From the NCBI GenBank assembly GCA_965199555.1, contig CBDASJ010000013.1, forward strand, positions 62,001 to 126,000: a stretch of DNA of 64,000 bases, read 5' to 3'. Each line of letters begins with the position of its first letter. The first letter of the stretch is position 1. Source of the DNA: LMUY01 sp965199555. Its GTDB lineage: Bacteria; Pseudomonadota; Alphaproteobacteria; Acetobacterales; Acetobacteraceae. A program made the translations under genes and the position numbers. A model generated the notes under the pieces. The model ran no database searches, was not told the origin of the DNA, and worked only from the letters and a program-made list of their open reading frames with translations. This document shows positions 26,731-35,443 of this stretch, piece by piece.

Positions 26731-27147
26731 ATGTCGCGTTGGACGATGATGCTGGCACTCGCGGCGACCCTGTTCGTGGCGCCTTGGGCGGAGGCCGCCT
26801 TGTTCGACGATATCGGCGGCCAGGCGGAGATCGACCGCATCGTGGACGACGCGACGGTGCGCTTCCTGGCGGACCCGCGGGTGAACAAGACGTTCGAAGA
26901 CACCAACATGGACCGTTTCAAGAAGATGCTGGCGGCGCAGCTCTGCCAGGTGACCGGCGGCCCGTGCGATTATCGCGGCCACGACATGACCACGGCGCAT
27001 CGCGGCCTGGCCGTCAACCAGGCGATGTTCAACGCCTTGGCAGAGGATTTGCAGGACTCCATGGAGGCCGTCGGCGTGCCGTACCACACGCAAAACCGCG
27101 TCTTGGCGCTGCTGGCGCCGATGCAGCGCGACATCGTGTCGCGATGA
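26731..27147 (+). CDS. Secreted group 1 truncated haemoglobin
   Basis: A 138-aa group I (N-type) truncated globin. The conserved FDDIGG start, RFLADPRVNKTF and the proximal His90 in DMTTAHRGL are clear. Unusually it begins with a signal peptide (about residues 1-22, hydrophobic core MMLALAATLFVAPWAEA), so it should act in the periplasm. Two extra cysteines (about 72 and 79) could form a disulfide there. A GTG at 26713 is an alternative start. Its stop overlaps the start of the cupredoxin gene. Binding of O2 or NO is expected for the family; the role is inferred. Confidence 0.87.
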   Translation: MSRWTMMLALAATLFVAPWAEAALFDDIGGQAEIDRIVDDATVRFLADPRVNKTFEDTNMDRFKKMLAAQLCQVTGGPCDYRGHDMTTAHRGLAVNQAMFNALAEDLQDSMEAVGVPYHTQNRVLALLAPMQRDIVSR

Positions 27148-27485
27148 ACCGTCGTGCCGCACTGGCCTGCCTGGGACTTACCAGCTTAGGGCTGGCCTTC
27201 GGAGCCCCATGGCTGCGCGCCGGGGCCGCCGGGCTGGTCACGGTGATCCAGTCCCATCGCAGCTTTAGCGTCGCGGAGGTTCACATCAAACATGGCGACA
27301 CCGTGAGCTTCACCAACGATGACGGGTTCAACCACCAGGTGTTCGTCAAATCGCCCAGCTTCTCCTTTGAAAGCGCCGAGCAGGCGCCGGGCGAGGTCGT
27401 CAACATGAAATTCCCCGTGCCCGGCAGCTTCGACGTGCAATGCGGGATCCATCCCCGCATGCACCTGGCCGTGACCGTCGATTGA
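27144..27485 (+). CDS. Small blue-copper protein (cupredoxin)
   Basis: A 113-aa periplasmic electron-transfer protein of the plastocyanin/pseudoazurin-like family. An N-terminal export signal (NRRAALACLGL, Tat-like twin Arg) precedes a single cupredoxin domain. The type 1 copper ligands are His64 (FNHQVF), Cys100, His103 and Met106 (QCGIHPRM). The ATG overlaps the globin stop (ATGA), so the two proteins are translationally coupled. Proteins of this group are often annotated as methylamine-utilisation cupredoxins, but no methylamine genes are near. Confidence 0.9.
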   Translation: MNRRAALACLGLTSLGLAFGAPWLRAGAAGLVTVIQSHRSFSVAEVHIKHGDTVSFTNDDGFNHQVFVKSPSFSFESAEQAPGEVVNMKFPVPGSFDVQCGIHPRMHLAVTVD

Positions 27486-27534
27486 GCGACTGCCCGCCGC
27501 CGGGCGTCGAGGACCCTCCTTTCGGAACAGCCGT

Positions 27535-29433
27535 GTGTCGATCCAGATAAAAATCCTGCTGGGCTGCCTCGCCCTCGTGCTGATGACCAGCGGCCTGGGG
27601 CTGTATAGCCGCGCGGCGGAGCAGCAACTCGGCTCGCTGAGCGTCCGGCTGTACGACGACGCGTTCCTGGCGATGAGCTACCTGCGCTCGGCCCAGAACG
27701 ACCTGCTGGTTGCCGCGACGCTCCCCGAAGCACAGGCCAAGGACCGTTTGCACGACGCGGTCGAGAGCATCGCGGTGGCGGAAACCCGCGCGCTGTCGGC
27801 GCCGGGAAAAAAGGCCGCGGCGGCGCTGCACAAGGCGCTCGGCGAACTGGCCGGGCTGCAAGGGCGCGCCCGCACCGACGCGATCACCGCGGCGGAAGCG
27901 GATTTCGACACCGCGGTGGAGATCTATGCCGCCGACGGTTACCACCTGCGTCGCACGGTGGGCGAGGTGCTGGCAGACACCGCGCGCCACACCTGGCTCG
28001 CCATCGGCGTGTCGGTGACGGTGACGCTGCTGCTATCCGTGGTGCTGATCCGCGCGGTCATCCCGCCGATCCGCGCCGCCGTGCGGATCGCCCAGACCAT
28101 CGCCGCCGGCACGCCCGCCACGATCGCGGTGCCGCGCGGCCGCAGCGAAACCGCCGATCTGCTGCGCGCGCTGGGGACGATGCAGGCGGCGATCCTGGCC
28201 AGCCTGGCGGAAAACCGGCTGCTGCTGGAACAGCAGGGAGCCGCCCATGCGGCGGCCGACCACCACCAGGCGCAGATCGACGCGTTCGTGCAGCGGTTCG
28301 GCCGCAGCATCGCCGGCGTGTTCAAGATGGTTGCCGACTCCTCGACCGGCATGACGGACAAGGCCGGCGGGTTGTCCATCGACGCGAATGCGCTGCTCGC
28401 CGGCGAACGGGACATGACCGGCGAGATCGAGCAGGTGGTGGCGCGCATCGCGGATGCCAGCGTGGCGTCCAAGGCGCTCAGCGAGGCGATCATCGGCACC
28501 TGGCACGAAGCGGCGCAAACGGAGGAAAGGGCGAAGGCGGCGTTGGAGGAAACCCGCGCCGCCAGCGTGCAGATGCACAAGCTGGACAGCGTCGCCGACG
28601 AGATCGCCGGTGTGGTCGCCATCATCGGATCGGTGGCCAGCGAAACCAAGATGCTGGCGTTGAATGCGGCGATCGAGGCGGCGCGCGCCGGCGAAGCCGG
28701 ATCCGGTTTCGCCGTGGTCGCCAACGAAATCCGCCTGCTCGCCCAGCGCAGCGCGCAGGAAGCGACGATGGTGCAGGAGCGCATCGCCAGCATCGTCTCC
28801 ACCACCGCGGCAGCCCGCACGTCCATCACCGCCATCGACAATTCGGCGCAGGAGGTCCATCGCCTCAGCGCATCGATCGCCCGTTCCGTCACCTTGCAGC
28901 AGGATGCGTCGACCAGCATGTGGTGCAGCATCTGGGAAATCTCGGTCAACGCCGCGAATGTCGGGCGTAATCTGGCGTCCATCGGCACCCTGACGCGGAA
29001 TGGCGCCGGGAACCTGCAGGCGATCAGCGACGCGGCAAGTACACTGTCACGTTACGGCGCCGACCTGAACGCGGAAGTGTCCGCCTTCCTGCAATTCATC
29101 GGCACGATCAAACCGGGTGAGTTCACGCGCCACCCGCCGATCGCCATCCCGGCGGAGCTGGAGGTCGATGGCGATGCCTGGTTCGGCCAGGCCGTGTTCA
29201 GCTCGGAGGTGTCCGCCAGCTTCAGCCCCTGCTCCGACGCCGCACCGGGGACTGCCGGCACGTTGCGGCTGGCGGGTGGCCGCCACGTGGTCGCCGTTCG
29301 CGTGGCGGAGAGTGACGGCAATGCAGTGCTGCTTCAGCCGCCGTTGGACGACGCTGCCCGGCAGGATTTGCGCGCGGTGCTGGGCGATTTCGATTGCGAA
29401 AGCGCTTCCCCGCCGCTGTTGGTCGCCGCATAG
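27535..29433 (+). CDS. Methyl-accepting chemotaxis protein with atypical C-terminal domain
   Basis: A 632-aa chemoreceptor with GTG start. Helix 1 is about 6-22, a periplasmic four-helix-type domain spans about 25-155, helix 2 is about 160-180, then a short HAMP region. The signalling tip EAARAGEAGSGFAVVANE is intact. The coiled coil is shorter than in the receptor at 14829, and the last about 105 residues form a globular, strand-rich domain (EVDGDAWFGQAVF ... LRLAGGRHVVAVRV) that resembles a degenerate PilZ fold without the RxxxR motif. It lacks a WxxF tail. It follows the globin/cupredoxin pair by 49 bp. Confidence 0.85.
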   Translation: MSIQIKILLGCLALVLMTSGLGLYSRAAEQQLGSLSVRLYDDAFLAMSYLRSAQNDLLVAATLPEAQAKDRLHDAVESIAVAETRALSAPGKKAAAALHKALGELAGLQGRARTDAITAAEADFDTAVEIYAADGYHLRRTVGEVLADTARHTWLAIGVSVTVTLLLSVVLIRAVIPPIRAAVRIAQTIAAGTPATIAVPRGRSETADLLRALGTMQAAILASLAENRLLLEQQGAAHAAADHHQAQIDAFVQRFGRSIAGVFKMVADSSTGMTDKAGGLSIDANALLAGERDMTGEIEQVVARIADASVASKALSEAIIGTWHEAAQTEERAKAALEETRAASVQMHKLDSVADEIAGVVAIIGSVASETKMLALNAAIEAARAGEAGSGFAVVANEIRLLAQRSAQEATMVQERIASIVSTTAAARTSITAIDNSAQEVHRLSASIARSVTLQQDASTSMWCSIWEISVNAANVGRNLASIGTLTRNGAGNLQAISDAASTLSRYGADLNAEVSAFLQFIGTIKPGEFTRHPPIAIPAELEVDGDAWFGQAVFSSEVSASFSPCSDAAPGTAGTLRLAGGRHVVAVRVAESDGNAVLLQPPLDDAARQDLRAVLGDFDCESASPPLLVAA

Positions 29434-29512
29434 GGGCAACGAGCGCGCGTTCGCCGTTTTGGCGGTATGCCGGTTTTCCGGTGCGCTGCGGTCGGCCTGC
29501 TGCGTCAGGCGG

Positions 29513-29788
29513 TTAAACGAACCGGGAGGCCGCCTTGACCGGTGCGACACCCGCGGTGGAATAGGCTTTCAGCTTTTTGCCGATCGATGAAGCGTCGGAC
29601 CTTCCTTGCGCCGCCAGCATCTCGATCATCGCGGCGTTGAAGCGAAGCGCGAACTCGTCGATCGCGGTCTGCGACAACGCTGCCGATGCCACGAGCGGCT
29701 GATCTGCCGTTTGGGTCTCTGCCGTTAACGGGTTCTGCAGAGTTTTCGGGGCAAACTGGAACGGGGTGGAAGTCGAACTCGCTATCAT
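29513..29788 (-). CDS. Hypothetical small protein
   Basis: A 91-aa protein with no signal peptide or membrane segment. The N-terminal half is Ser/Thr/Pro/Gln-rich and probably disordered; the C-terminal half (IDEFALRFNAAMIEMLAAQG ... KKLKAYST) is amphipathic helical. ATG 29788 has a strong AGGAGG ribosome site 8 nt upstream, which is the main reason for calling it. No homologue is recognised. It is isolated, convergent with the chemoreceptor gene and followed by the GNAT gene's terminal region on the same strand. Confidence 0.6.
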   Translation of the reverse strand: MIASSTSTPFQFAPKTLQNPLTAETQTADQPLVASAALSQTAIDEFALRFNAAMIEMLAAQGRSDASSIGKKLKAYSTAGVAPVKAASRFV

Positions 29789-29887
29789 TGGATGTGCCTC
29801 CTGGGACGAGGAACACTGAACCGTTTTTGGCTCCACTTTAGTCTACACGAAGCGAAGTAGCGTTGTGTTAACGTGCTTCCCGTGGCG

Positions 29888-30433
29888 TCAGCCCAGGGCA
29901 ATCCGAAACGCAAGCTTGCGCGCGCCCGGCACCAACGTGTCGTCGGCCTCGTGCAGGAACACGCCACCATTCGCCTCGATGATGCGGCGCGAGCCGGCAT
30001 TGTCCGTGTTGCAGGTGATCACCACGCTGGGCAGGCCCGCCGCCGCCGCGATCGGCAGCATCAGCCGCAGCGCGGTTGTGCCGTGTCCCTCGCGTTGCCG
30101 CCACGGCACCACGCTGTAGCCGACATGGCCGGACACGGTGGGCGGCAACTCCGTCGTGCCGCGCTGGAAGCGCAGGTTGATCGCCCCGCAGAACCCTTCC
30201 GCCCAAATCCAGCGCGTCGTGCCCGGCAGCAGCGGCACCGTTTCGCCCGTCGCCGTGATGGTGGTGCCGCCTTCCGGGTCGATCAGCCGGGCGAGAAAGC
30301 CGTCCGGGTCTGACGCGATGGCGGCAAGCTGCTCGGCGCACACGTCCCGTGTGGTGTTGGGCGACCACGCCCGCTCCAGCGCCGCCGCATAGGCCGGCAG
30401 ATGGGCCAGGTCCGGCACGCGCAGCACCGTCAT
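29888..30433 (-). CDS. GNAT-family N-acetyltransferase
   Basis: A 181-aa acetyltransferase. Motif A for acetyl-CoA binding is visible as SVVPWRQREGHGTTALRLML, with the RxxGxGT loop, followed by the B motif CNTDNAGSRRIIEANGG. The N-terminal half aligns with RimJ/RimL-like amino-group acetyltransferases. The start ATG 30433 overlaps the stop of the XerC-type gene by 4 bp, so the two are coupled. The substrate is unknown. Confidence 0.85.
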   Translation of the reverse strand: MTVLRVPDLAHLPAYAAALERAWSPNTTRDVCAEQLAAIASDPDGFLARLIDPEGGTTITATGETVPLLPGTTRWIWAEGFCGAINLRFQRGTTELPPTVSGHVGYSVVPWRQREGHGTTALRLMLPIAAAAGLPSVVITCNTDNAGSRRIIEANGGVFLHEADDTLVPGARKLAFRIALG

Positions 30434-31371
30434 CCCGCGTGCGGGTGGGTGGCGCGGAACACCGCCAGCAGCCCGGCCTCGTCCACCGCGGTGTAGCGCT
30501 GCGTGGTGGACAGGCTGGCATGGCCGAGCAAGTCCTGGATGGAGCGCAAATCCGCCCCACCGGCCAGCAGGTGGGTCGCGAAGGAGTGGCGCAGCGCATG
30601 CGGCGTGGCGTGCTCCGGCAGCCCGGCCAGCCGCCGGTAATGCCGCATGGTGCGTTGCGCCACCGCCGGATTGAGCCGCTTGCCGCGCAGGCCGGGGAAC
30701 AAGGGTGCCGCCGGGTCGCCGGCCCGGGGATGCAGCGCGAGCCACGCGTCCAACGCCGCATGCACGGCGGGCAGCACGGGCAGGATGCGCTGCTTTTCTC
30801 CCTTCCCCACCACGCGCAGCGCGCCGCCGGGCCGCGGCCGGTCGCGCACGTCCAGCGCCAGAGCTTCCGCGATGCGCAGGCCGCAGCCATACAGCAGCGT
30901 GAACAACGCCACGTCGCGCGCCTGGACGCGGGGGTCATCCGACACGTCGCCGGCATCCTCCGCCACACCCCGTGCGTCGGCCGGCGCCAGCGCCTTCGGC
31001 AATGGCCGCCGGGCCTTTGGCGTGGCGAGCAGACCGGGTGCCGGGTTAGCCACGCCGTGACGCCGCGACAGGAAGCGGAAGAACGAGCGCACGGCCGCCA
31101 GGTGGCGCGCCCGCGTGGCGTTGCCCTGCCCGCGTTCCGCCTGTAGCGCCAGCCATGCCCGTACATCCGCCTGCGACACCGCGGCCAACGCCGCCAGATC
31201 GGGCTCGCCGCCCAGATGCCGCACGAGGAAGCCGAGAAAATCCGCCAGGTCGCGCCCATATTCCCGCACGGTAAGGGCGGATGCGCGCCGCTCGCCTTCC
31301 AGCCAGGCCAGAAAGGCCAGGCGGGCGGCCTCCGCCGTCATCCCGCCGATCCAGCGAAGGGCTTGATCCAC
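30430..31371 (-). CDS. xerC: Tyrosine recombinase XerC
   Basis: A 313-aa tyrosine recombinase of the XerC/D group, which resolves chromosome dimers at dif with FtsK. The N-terminal SAM-like core-binding domain spans about 15-110. Catalytic residues are complete: Arg166 (YGCGLRIAEAL), Lys190 (VVGKGEKQR), His258 and Arg261 (TPHALRHSFATHLL), His284 and Tyr293. Normal size and no neighbouring att sites or phage genes make this the housekeeping enzyme rather than a phage integrase. It is divergent from priA across only 27 bp. Confidence 0.9.
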   Translation of the reverse strand: MDQALRWIGGMTAEAARLAFLAWLEGERRASALTVREYGRDLADFLGFLVRHLGGEPDLAALAAVSQADVRAWLALQAERGQGNATRARHLAAVRSFFRFLSRRHGVANPAPGLLATPKARRPLPKALAPADARGVAEDAGDVSDDPRVQARDVALFTLLYGCGLRIAEALALDVRDRPRPGGALRVVGKGEKQRILPVLPAVHAALDAWLALHPRAGDPAAPLFPGLRGKRLNPAVAQRTMRHYRRLAGLPEHATPHALRHSFATHLLAGGADLRSIQDLLGHASLSTTQRYTAVDEAGLLAVFRATHPHAG

Positions 31372-31398
31372 GATGCTGCGGTGTCCACCAAGGGCGTC

Positions 31399-33609
31399 AT
31401 GTCCTCACGCTTTCCCGAGTTGAGCCTAGCGGCGGCCGGTGCGGCGCGGAAGCGGGTTGCGGTGCTGCTGCCCTACCCGTTCGCCGGCCCGTTCGACTAC
31501 GCGGTGCCCGACGGGATGGCGGTGCAGCCCGGCGACATGGTGCTGGTGCCGCTGAACCGCCGGGCGGAGGTGGGCGTGGTGTGGGATGCCGGGCCGGATG
31601 ACCGGGTGCCGGCCGCGAAGCTGAAGCCCATCGACACGGTGCTGGACGCGCCGCCGATGCAGCCGGCCCTACGCCGCTTCATCGACTGGGTCGCGGCCTA
31701 CACCTTGGCGCCGCCCGGCGAGGTGCTGGCGATGGCGCTGCGGGTGAACGCGCTCGCCCCGCCCGTGCCGCAGGCCGGCTGGAGCCTGGCGGACCTGCCG
31801 CCGGACACCCGGCTGACCGCACCCCGGCAGCGCGTGGCGGCGCTGCTGGCGGATCGCGTGCCGCGCACGGGGGCGGCGCTGGCGCGCAACGCAGGCGTGT
31901 CGGCGGCGGTGATCCGCGGCATGGCGGCCGCCGGGCAGTTGCTGCCCACGATCCTGCCCGCCGCCCCGCCCTTCACCGCACCGGACCCGCTGCACCCCGG
32001 CCCCGCCTTGTCCCCAGCGCAGGCGGCCGCCGCGGCGGCGTTGCGCGATGCCGTGGTGGAGGCGGCGTTCTCCGTTTCGGTGCTGGACGGCGTCACCGGG
32101 TCCGGCAAGACGGAGGTATACCTGGAAGCGGTGGCCGCATGCGTGGCGGCCGGGCGGCAAGCGCTGGTGCTGCTGCCGGAAATCGCACTGTCGTCGCAAT
32201 GGCTGGAGCGGTTCACCGCCCGGTTCGGCACCGCCCCGGCGGTGTGGCATTCCGACCTGCCGTCCCGCATCCGCCGCCTCACCTGGCGGGCGGTGGCGGA
32301 GGGCGGCGCGCCGGTGGTGGTGGGCGCCCGCTCCGCCCTGTTCCTGCCATTTCCCGAACTGGGGCTGATCGTGGTGGACGAGGAGCACGAGACCGCGTTC
32401 AAGCAGGAGGAAGGCGTGGTCTACCATGCCCGCGACATGGCGGTGGTGCGCGCCCGGCTATCGGCCGCCCCTGCGGTGCTGGTGTCCGCCACGCCCAGCC
32501 TGGAAACGCTGGCCAATGTGGAGGCCGGGCGCTACCGCCACCTGACGCTGGACGCCCGCCACGGTGGCGCCAGCCTGCCCGCCGTCGCCACGCTGGACCT
32601 GCGCGAGCACCAGCCGCCGCGCGGGCGCTTCCTGGCGGAGCCGCTGGTGGCCGCGGTGGCGGACACCATCGCGCGCGGCGAGCAGGCGATGCTGTTCCTC
32701 AACCGCCGCGGCTACGCCCCGCTGACGCTGTGCCGCCATTGCGGGCACCGCATGCAGTGCCCGAACTGCACCGCCTGGCTGGTGGAACACCGCGCCCGCA
32801 AGCAGCTCGCCTGCCACCATTGCGGCCACACCGAGCCGATCCCCCGCATCTGCCCGGTTTGCACGGCGGAGGACAGCCTGGTGCCGATCGGGCCGGGCGT
32901 GGAGCGCATCACGGAGGAAGCGGCGGCCATGTTCCCCGACGCCCGGGTGCTGGTGATGGCCAGCGACACCATGCCCGGCCCGAACGCCGCCGCCCAGGCC
33001 GCCCACGCCATCGAGGCACGGCAGGTGGATTTGATCATCGGCACGCAGATCGTCGCCAAGGGCTGGCACTTCCCGCATTTGACGCTGGTGGGCGTGGTGG
33101 ACGCCGACCTCGGCCTGGCCGGCGGCGACCTGCGGGCGGCGGAACGTACGGTGCAGTTGCTGCACCAGGTGTCCGGCCGCGCCGGCCGGGCGGAGGCGCC
33201 GGGCCGCGTGCTGCTGCAAACCTTCAGCCCGGAGCACCCGGTGATGCAGGCCCTGGTGGGCGGCGACCTGCGCGCCTTCATGGCGCAGGAAAGCGCCGCC
33301 CGGCGGCCCGGTGGCTGGCCGCCGCATGGACGGCTTGCCGCGCTGATCGTGTCTGCCGACGATGCCCAATCCGCCGACGCGGCTGCGCGCGACCTAGGCC
33401 GCGCCGCCCCGCGTGCGGACGGCGTGGTGGTGCTCGGCCCGGCGCCCGCCCCCTTCGCCATCTTGCGCGGCCGCCACCGCCGCCGCCTGCTGTTGAAGGC
33501 CCGGCGCGACGTGGCGGTGCAGCCGCTGTTGCGTGCCTGGCTGGCGCAGGTGCCGGTGGCGCGGGGGGTTCGGGTCGATGTGGACGTGGACCCGGTGTCG
33601 TTCCTGTGA
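31399..33609 (+). CDS. priA: Primosomal protein N', replication restart helicase PriA
   Basis: A 736-aa superfamily 2 DNA helicase that reloads the replisome at collapsed forks. The N-terminal 3'-DNA-binding domain begins RVAVLLPYPF. Walker A is VTGSGKTEVYL, Walker B is VVDEEHETAFK. Eight zinc-ligand cysteines lie between about nt 32731 and 32865 (CRHCGH, CPNC, CHHCGH, CPVC). ATG 31399 is preferred; GTG 31381 is in frame. Length matches the family. XerC is divergently encoded. Confidence 0.94.
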   Translation: MSSRFPELSLAAAGAARKRVAVLLPYPFAGPFDYAVPDGMAVQPGDMVLVPLNRRAEVGVVWDAGPDDRVPAAKLKPIDTVLDAPPMQPALRRFIDWVAAYTLAPPGEVLAMALRVNALAPPVPQAGWSLADLPPDTRLTAPRQRVAALLADRVPRTGAALARNAGVSAAVIRGMAAAGQLLPTILPAAPPFTAPDPLHPGPALSPAQAAAAAALRDAVVEAAFSVSVLDGVTGSGKTEVYLEAVAACVAAGRQALVLLPEIALSSQWLERFTARFGTAPAVWHSDLPSRIRRLTWRAVAEGGAPVVVGARSALFLPFPELGLIVVDEEHETAFKQEEGVVYHARDMAVVRARLSAAPAVLVSATPSLETLANVEAGRYRHLTLDARHGGASLPAVATLDLREHQPPRGRFLAEPLVAAVADTIARGEQAMLFLNRRGYAPLTLCRHCGHRMQCPNCTAWLVEHRARKQLACHHCGHTEPIPRICPVCTAEDSLVPIGPGVERITEEAAAMFPDARVLVMASDTMPGPNAAAQAAHAIEARQVDLIIGTQIVAKGWHFPHLTLVGVVDADLGLAGGDLRAAERTVQLLHQVSGRAGRAEAPGRVLLQTFSPEHPVMQALVGGDLRAFMAQESAARRPGGWPPHGRLAALIVSADDAQSADAAARDLGRAAPRADGVVVLGPAPAPFAILRGRHRRRLLLKARRDVAVQPLLRAWLAQVPVARGVRVDVDVDPVSFL

Positions 33610-33670
33610 GTGGCGATTGCCGCGATGCAACTTCGTCCGATACACCGGTGCACGAGGGAGACCATCCGAC

Positions 33671-34765
33671 ATGACCAGCCACCTGTTCCAGCCGATCAAC
33701 CTGGCCGGGCTCACTCTGCCGAACCGCATCGTCATCGCGCCGATGTGCCAGTATTCGGCGGAGGACGGGGACGCCACGGACTGGCATGTGGTCCATCTCG
33801 GCTCGCTGGCGCTGTCCGGCGCCGGGCTGTTGATCGTGGAAGCGACGGCGGTGGAGGCGGAAGGGCGGATCACTGCCGGCGATTTGGGGCTGTATTCTGA
33901 AAGCAACGAGCGCGCCCTGGCCGGCGTACTGGCCACCATCCGCCGGCACTCGCAGATCCCGGTCGGCATCCAGCTCGCCCATGCCGGCCGCAAGGCGTCC
34001 AGCCAGACGCCGTGGGACGGTGGGGCGCAGGTCCCGGTGGCGCAGGGGGGCTGGCGGACCAGCGCGCCGTCCGCCGTGGCATCCCAGCCGGACTACGAAC
34101 GCCCGGCGGCGCTGGACGCGGCTGGCCTGGCGCGGGTGCGCGACGCCTTCGTCCGTGCGGCGCAGCGCTCCGTCTGGCTCGGGTTCCAGGCGATCGAACT
34201 GCATGCGGCGCACGGCTACCTGCTGCACCAGTTCCTGTCGCCGCTCGCCAACCAGCGCAACGACGAGTACGGCGGCCCGTTGGCCAACCGCATGCGGTTC
34301 CCGCTGGAGGTGTTCGAGGCCCTGCGAGCCACCGTCCCGGCCCCGATTCCGGTGGGGGTGCGGGTGTCGGCGACCGACTGGGTCGAGCATGGGTGGGATT
34401 TGGAGCAGACTGTGACCTTTGCGGCGGAACTGAAGGCGCGCGGCTGCGACTTCATGGACGTGTCCAGCGGCGGCATATCCCCGGCGCAGTCGATCCCGCT
34501 CGCCCCGGGCTACCAGGTCGGGTTCGCCGCCCGGGTCAAGGCGGAGACGGGGATGCCGACCATGGCCGTGGGGCTGATCACCGAGGCGGCGCACGCCGAG
34601 TCCGTGCTGGCCGAGGGGCAGGCGGACATGGTCGCCCTGGCGCGCGGCATCCTGTACGATCCGCGTTGGCCCTGGCACGCCGCGGCAGAGCTGGGGGCCA
34701 CGGTGGCGGTGCCCAAGCAATATCGGCGATCCGCCCCGCACGGGCACGCCAAGCTGTTCGGCTGA
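33671..34765 (+). CDS. NADPH-dependent Old Yellow Enzyme, YqjM class
   Basis: A 364-aa FMN-dependent ene-reductase of the thermophilic-like/YqjM class, reducing activated C=C bonds. The class-defining Cys26 and Tyr28 are in APMCQYSA, and the substrate-anion pair His-x2-His is in LHAAHGYLLHQFLSP. A conserved NDEYGG turn follows. ATG 33671 gives the standard N-terminus. It stands alone between priA and the ATP synthase operon; physiological substrate unknown, oxidative-stress detoxification is typical. Confidence 0.92.
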   Translation: MTSHLFQPINLAGLTLPNRIVIAPMCQYSAEDGDATDWHVVHLGSLALSGAGLLIVEATAVEAEGRITAGDLGLYSESNERALAGVLATIRRHSQIPVGIQLAHAGRKASSQTPWDGGAQVPVAQGGWRTSAPSAVASQPDYERPAALDAAGLARVRDAFVRAAQRSVWLGFQAIELHAAHGYLLHQFLSPLANQRNDEYGGPLANRMRFPLEVFEALRATVPAPIPVGVRVSATDWVEHGWDLEQTVTFAAELKARGCDFMDVSSGGISPAQSIPLAPGYQVGFAARVKAETGMPTMAVGLITEAAHAESVLAEGQADMVALARGILYDPRWPWHAAAELGATVAVPKQYRRSAPHGHAKLFG

Positions 34766-34859
34766 GCCGGGCCGGCGGCGTGTTGCGCAGCAAAAACCTG
34801 CATGGTAAGGCGACCGCCACCGGCCGATGAGCCGTTTGTAACGTCCCCTTAGACCATGG

Positions 34860-35438
34860 ATGGATCCCTGCGTGGCCGCTGAAGGCACGATCTCACAAAG
34901 CGGCGGCCTGCCGGGCCGTTACGCCGCTGCCCTCTATGACCTCGCGGATGACCGGCGCGAGCTGGATGCCGTCGTCGACCAGATGCAGGCGCTCGGCCGC
35001 CTGATCGACGAAAGCGCCCCATTCCGCCGGCTGCTGTCTTCCCCCCTGGTGGACGTCACCCAGGCCCGCGCGGCGACGCAGGCGGTGATGGCGGACCAGG
35101 GCTTCGGCAAAACGGTGGCCGATTTCGTCAGCGTCATCGCCAATAACCGCCGGCTGTCCACGCTGCGCGCCATCGTCACCGCGTTCGGCACCCTGGTGGC
35201 GGCCAAGCGCGGCGTGGTGACCGCAACCGTGGCCTCCGCCCACCCCCTGTCCGACGTGCAGCGCGAGCAATTGCGCGCCCGCCTGATCGAGGCCGGGTAT
35301 GGCAACGTCAACATCCAGGAGTCGGTGGACCCGGCCCTGCTCGGCGGCCTCGTCGTGCGCGTCGGCGCCCGCCTGTACGATACCAGTCTGAAATCCCGGC
35401 TGCAGCGCCTGCAGTACGCCATGAAGGGAGCTGCGTAA
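34860..35438 (+). CDS. atpH: ATP synthase F1 subunit delta
   Basis: A 192-aa F1 delta subunit, the stator link between the peripheral stalk and the alpha3beta3 head. The N-terminal helical domain begins GLPGRYAAALYDLADD, and the C-terminal part has LLGGLVVRVGARLYDTSLKSRL, which is the conserved delta tail. A GTG four codons downstream (34872) is an alternative start. It opens the F1 operon, 6 bp before atpA. Fo genes are not in the window, as expected for Alphaproteobacteria, where F1 and Fo are split. Confidence 0.93.
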   Translation: MDPCVAAEGTISQSGGLPGRYAAALYDLADDRRELDAVVDQMQALGRLIDESAPFRRLLSSPLVDVTQARAATQAVMADQGFGKTVADFVSVIANNRRLSTLRAIVTAFGTLVAAKRGVVTATVASAHPLSDVQREQLRARLIEAGYGNVNIQESVDPALLGGLVVRVGARLYDTSLKSRLQRLQYAMKGAA

Positions 35439-35443
35439 GCACC

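Noticed and set aside
30430..31371. Phage or island integrase
   Set aside because: The protein has the XerC arrangement, no tRNA or attachment repeat is adjacent, and the neighbours are housekeeping genes.
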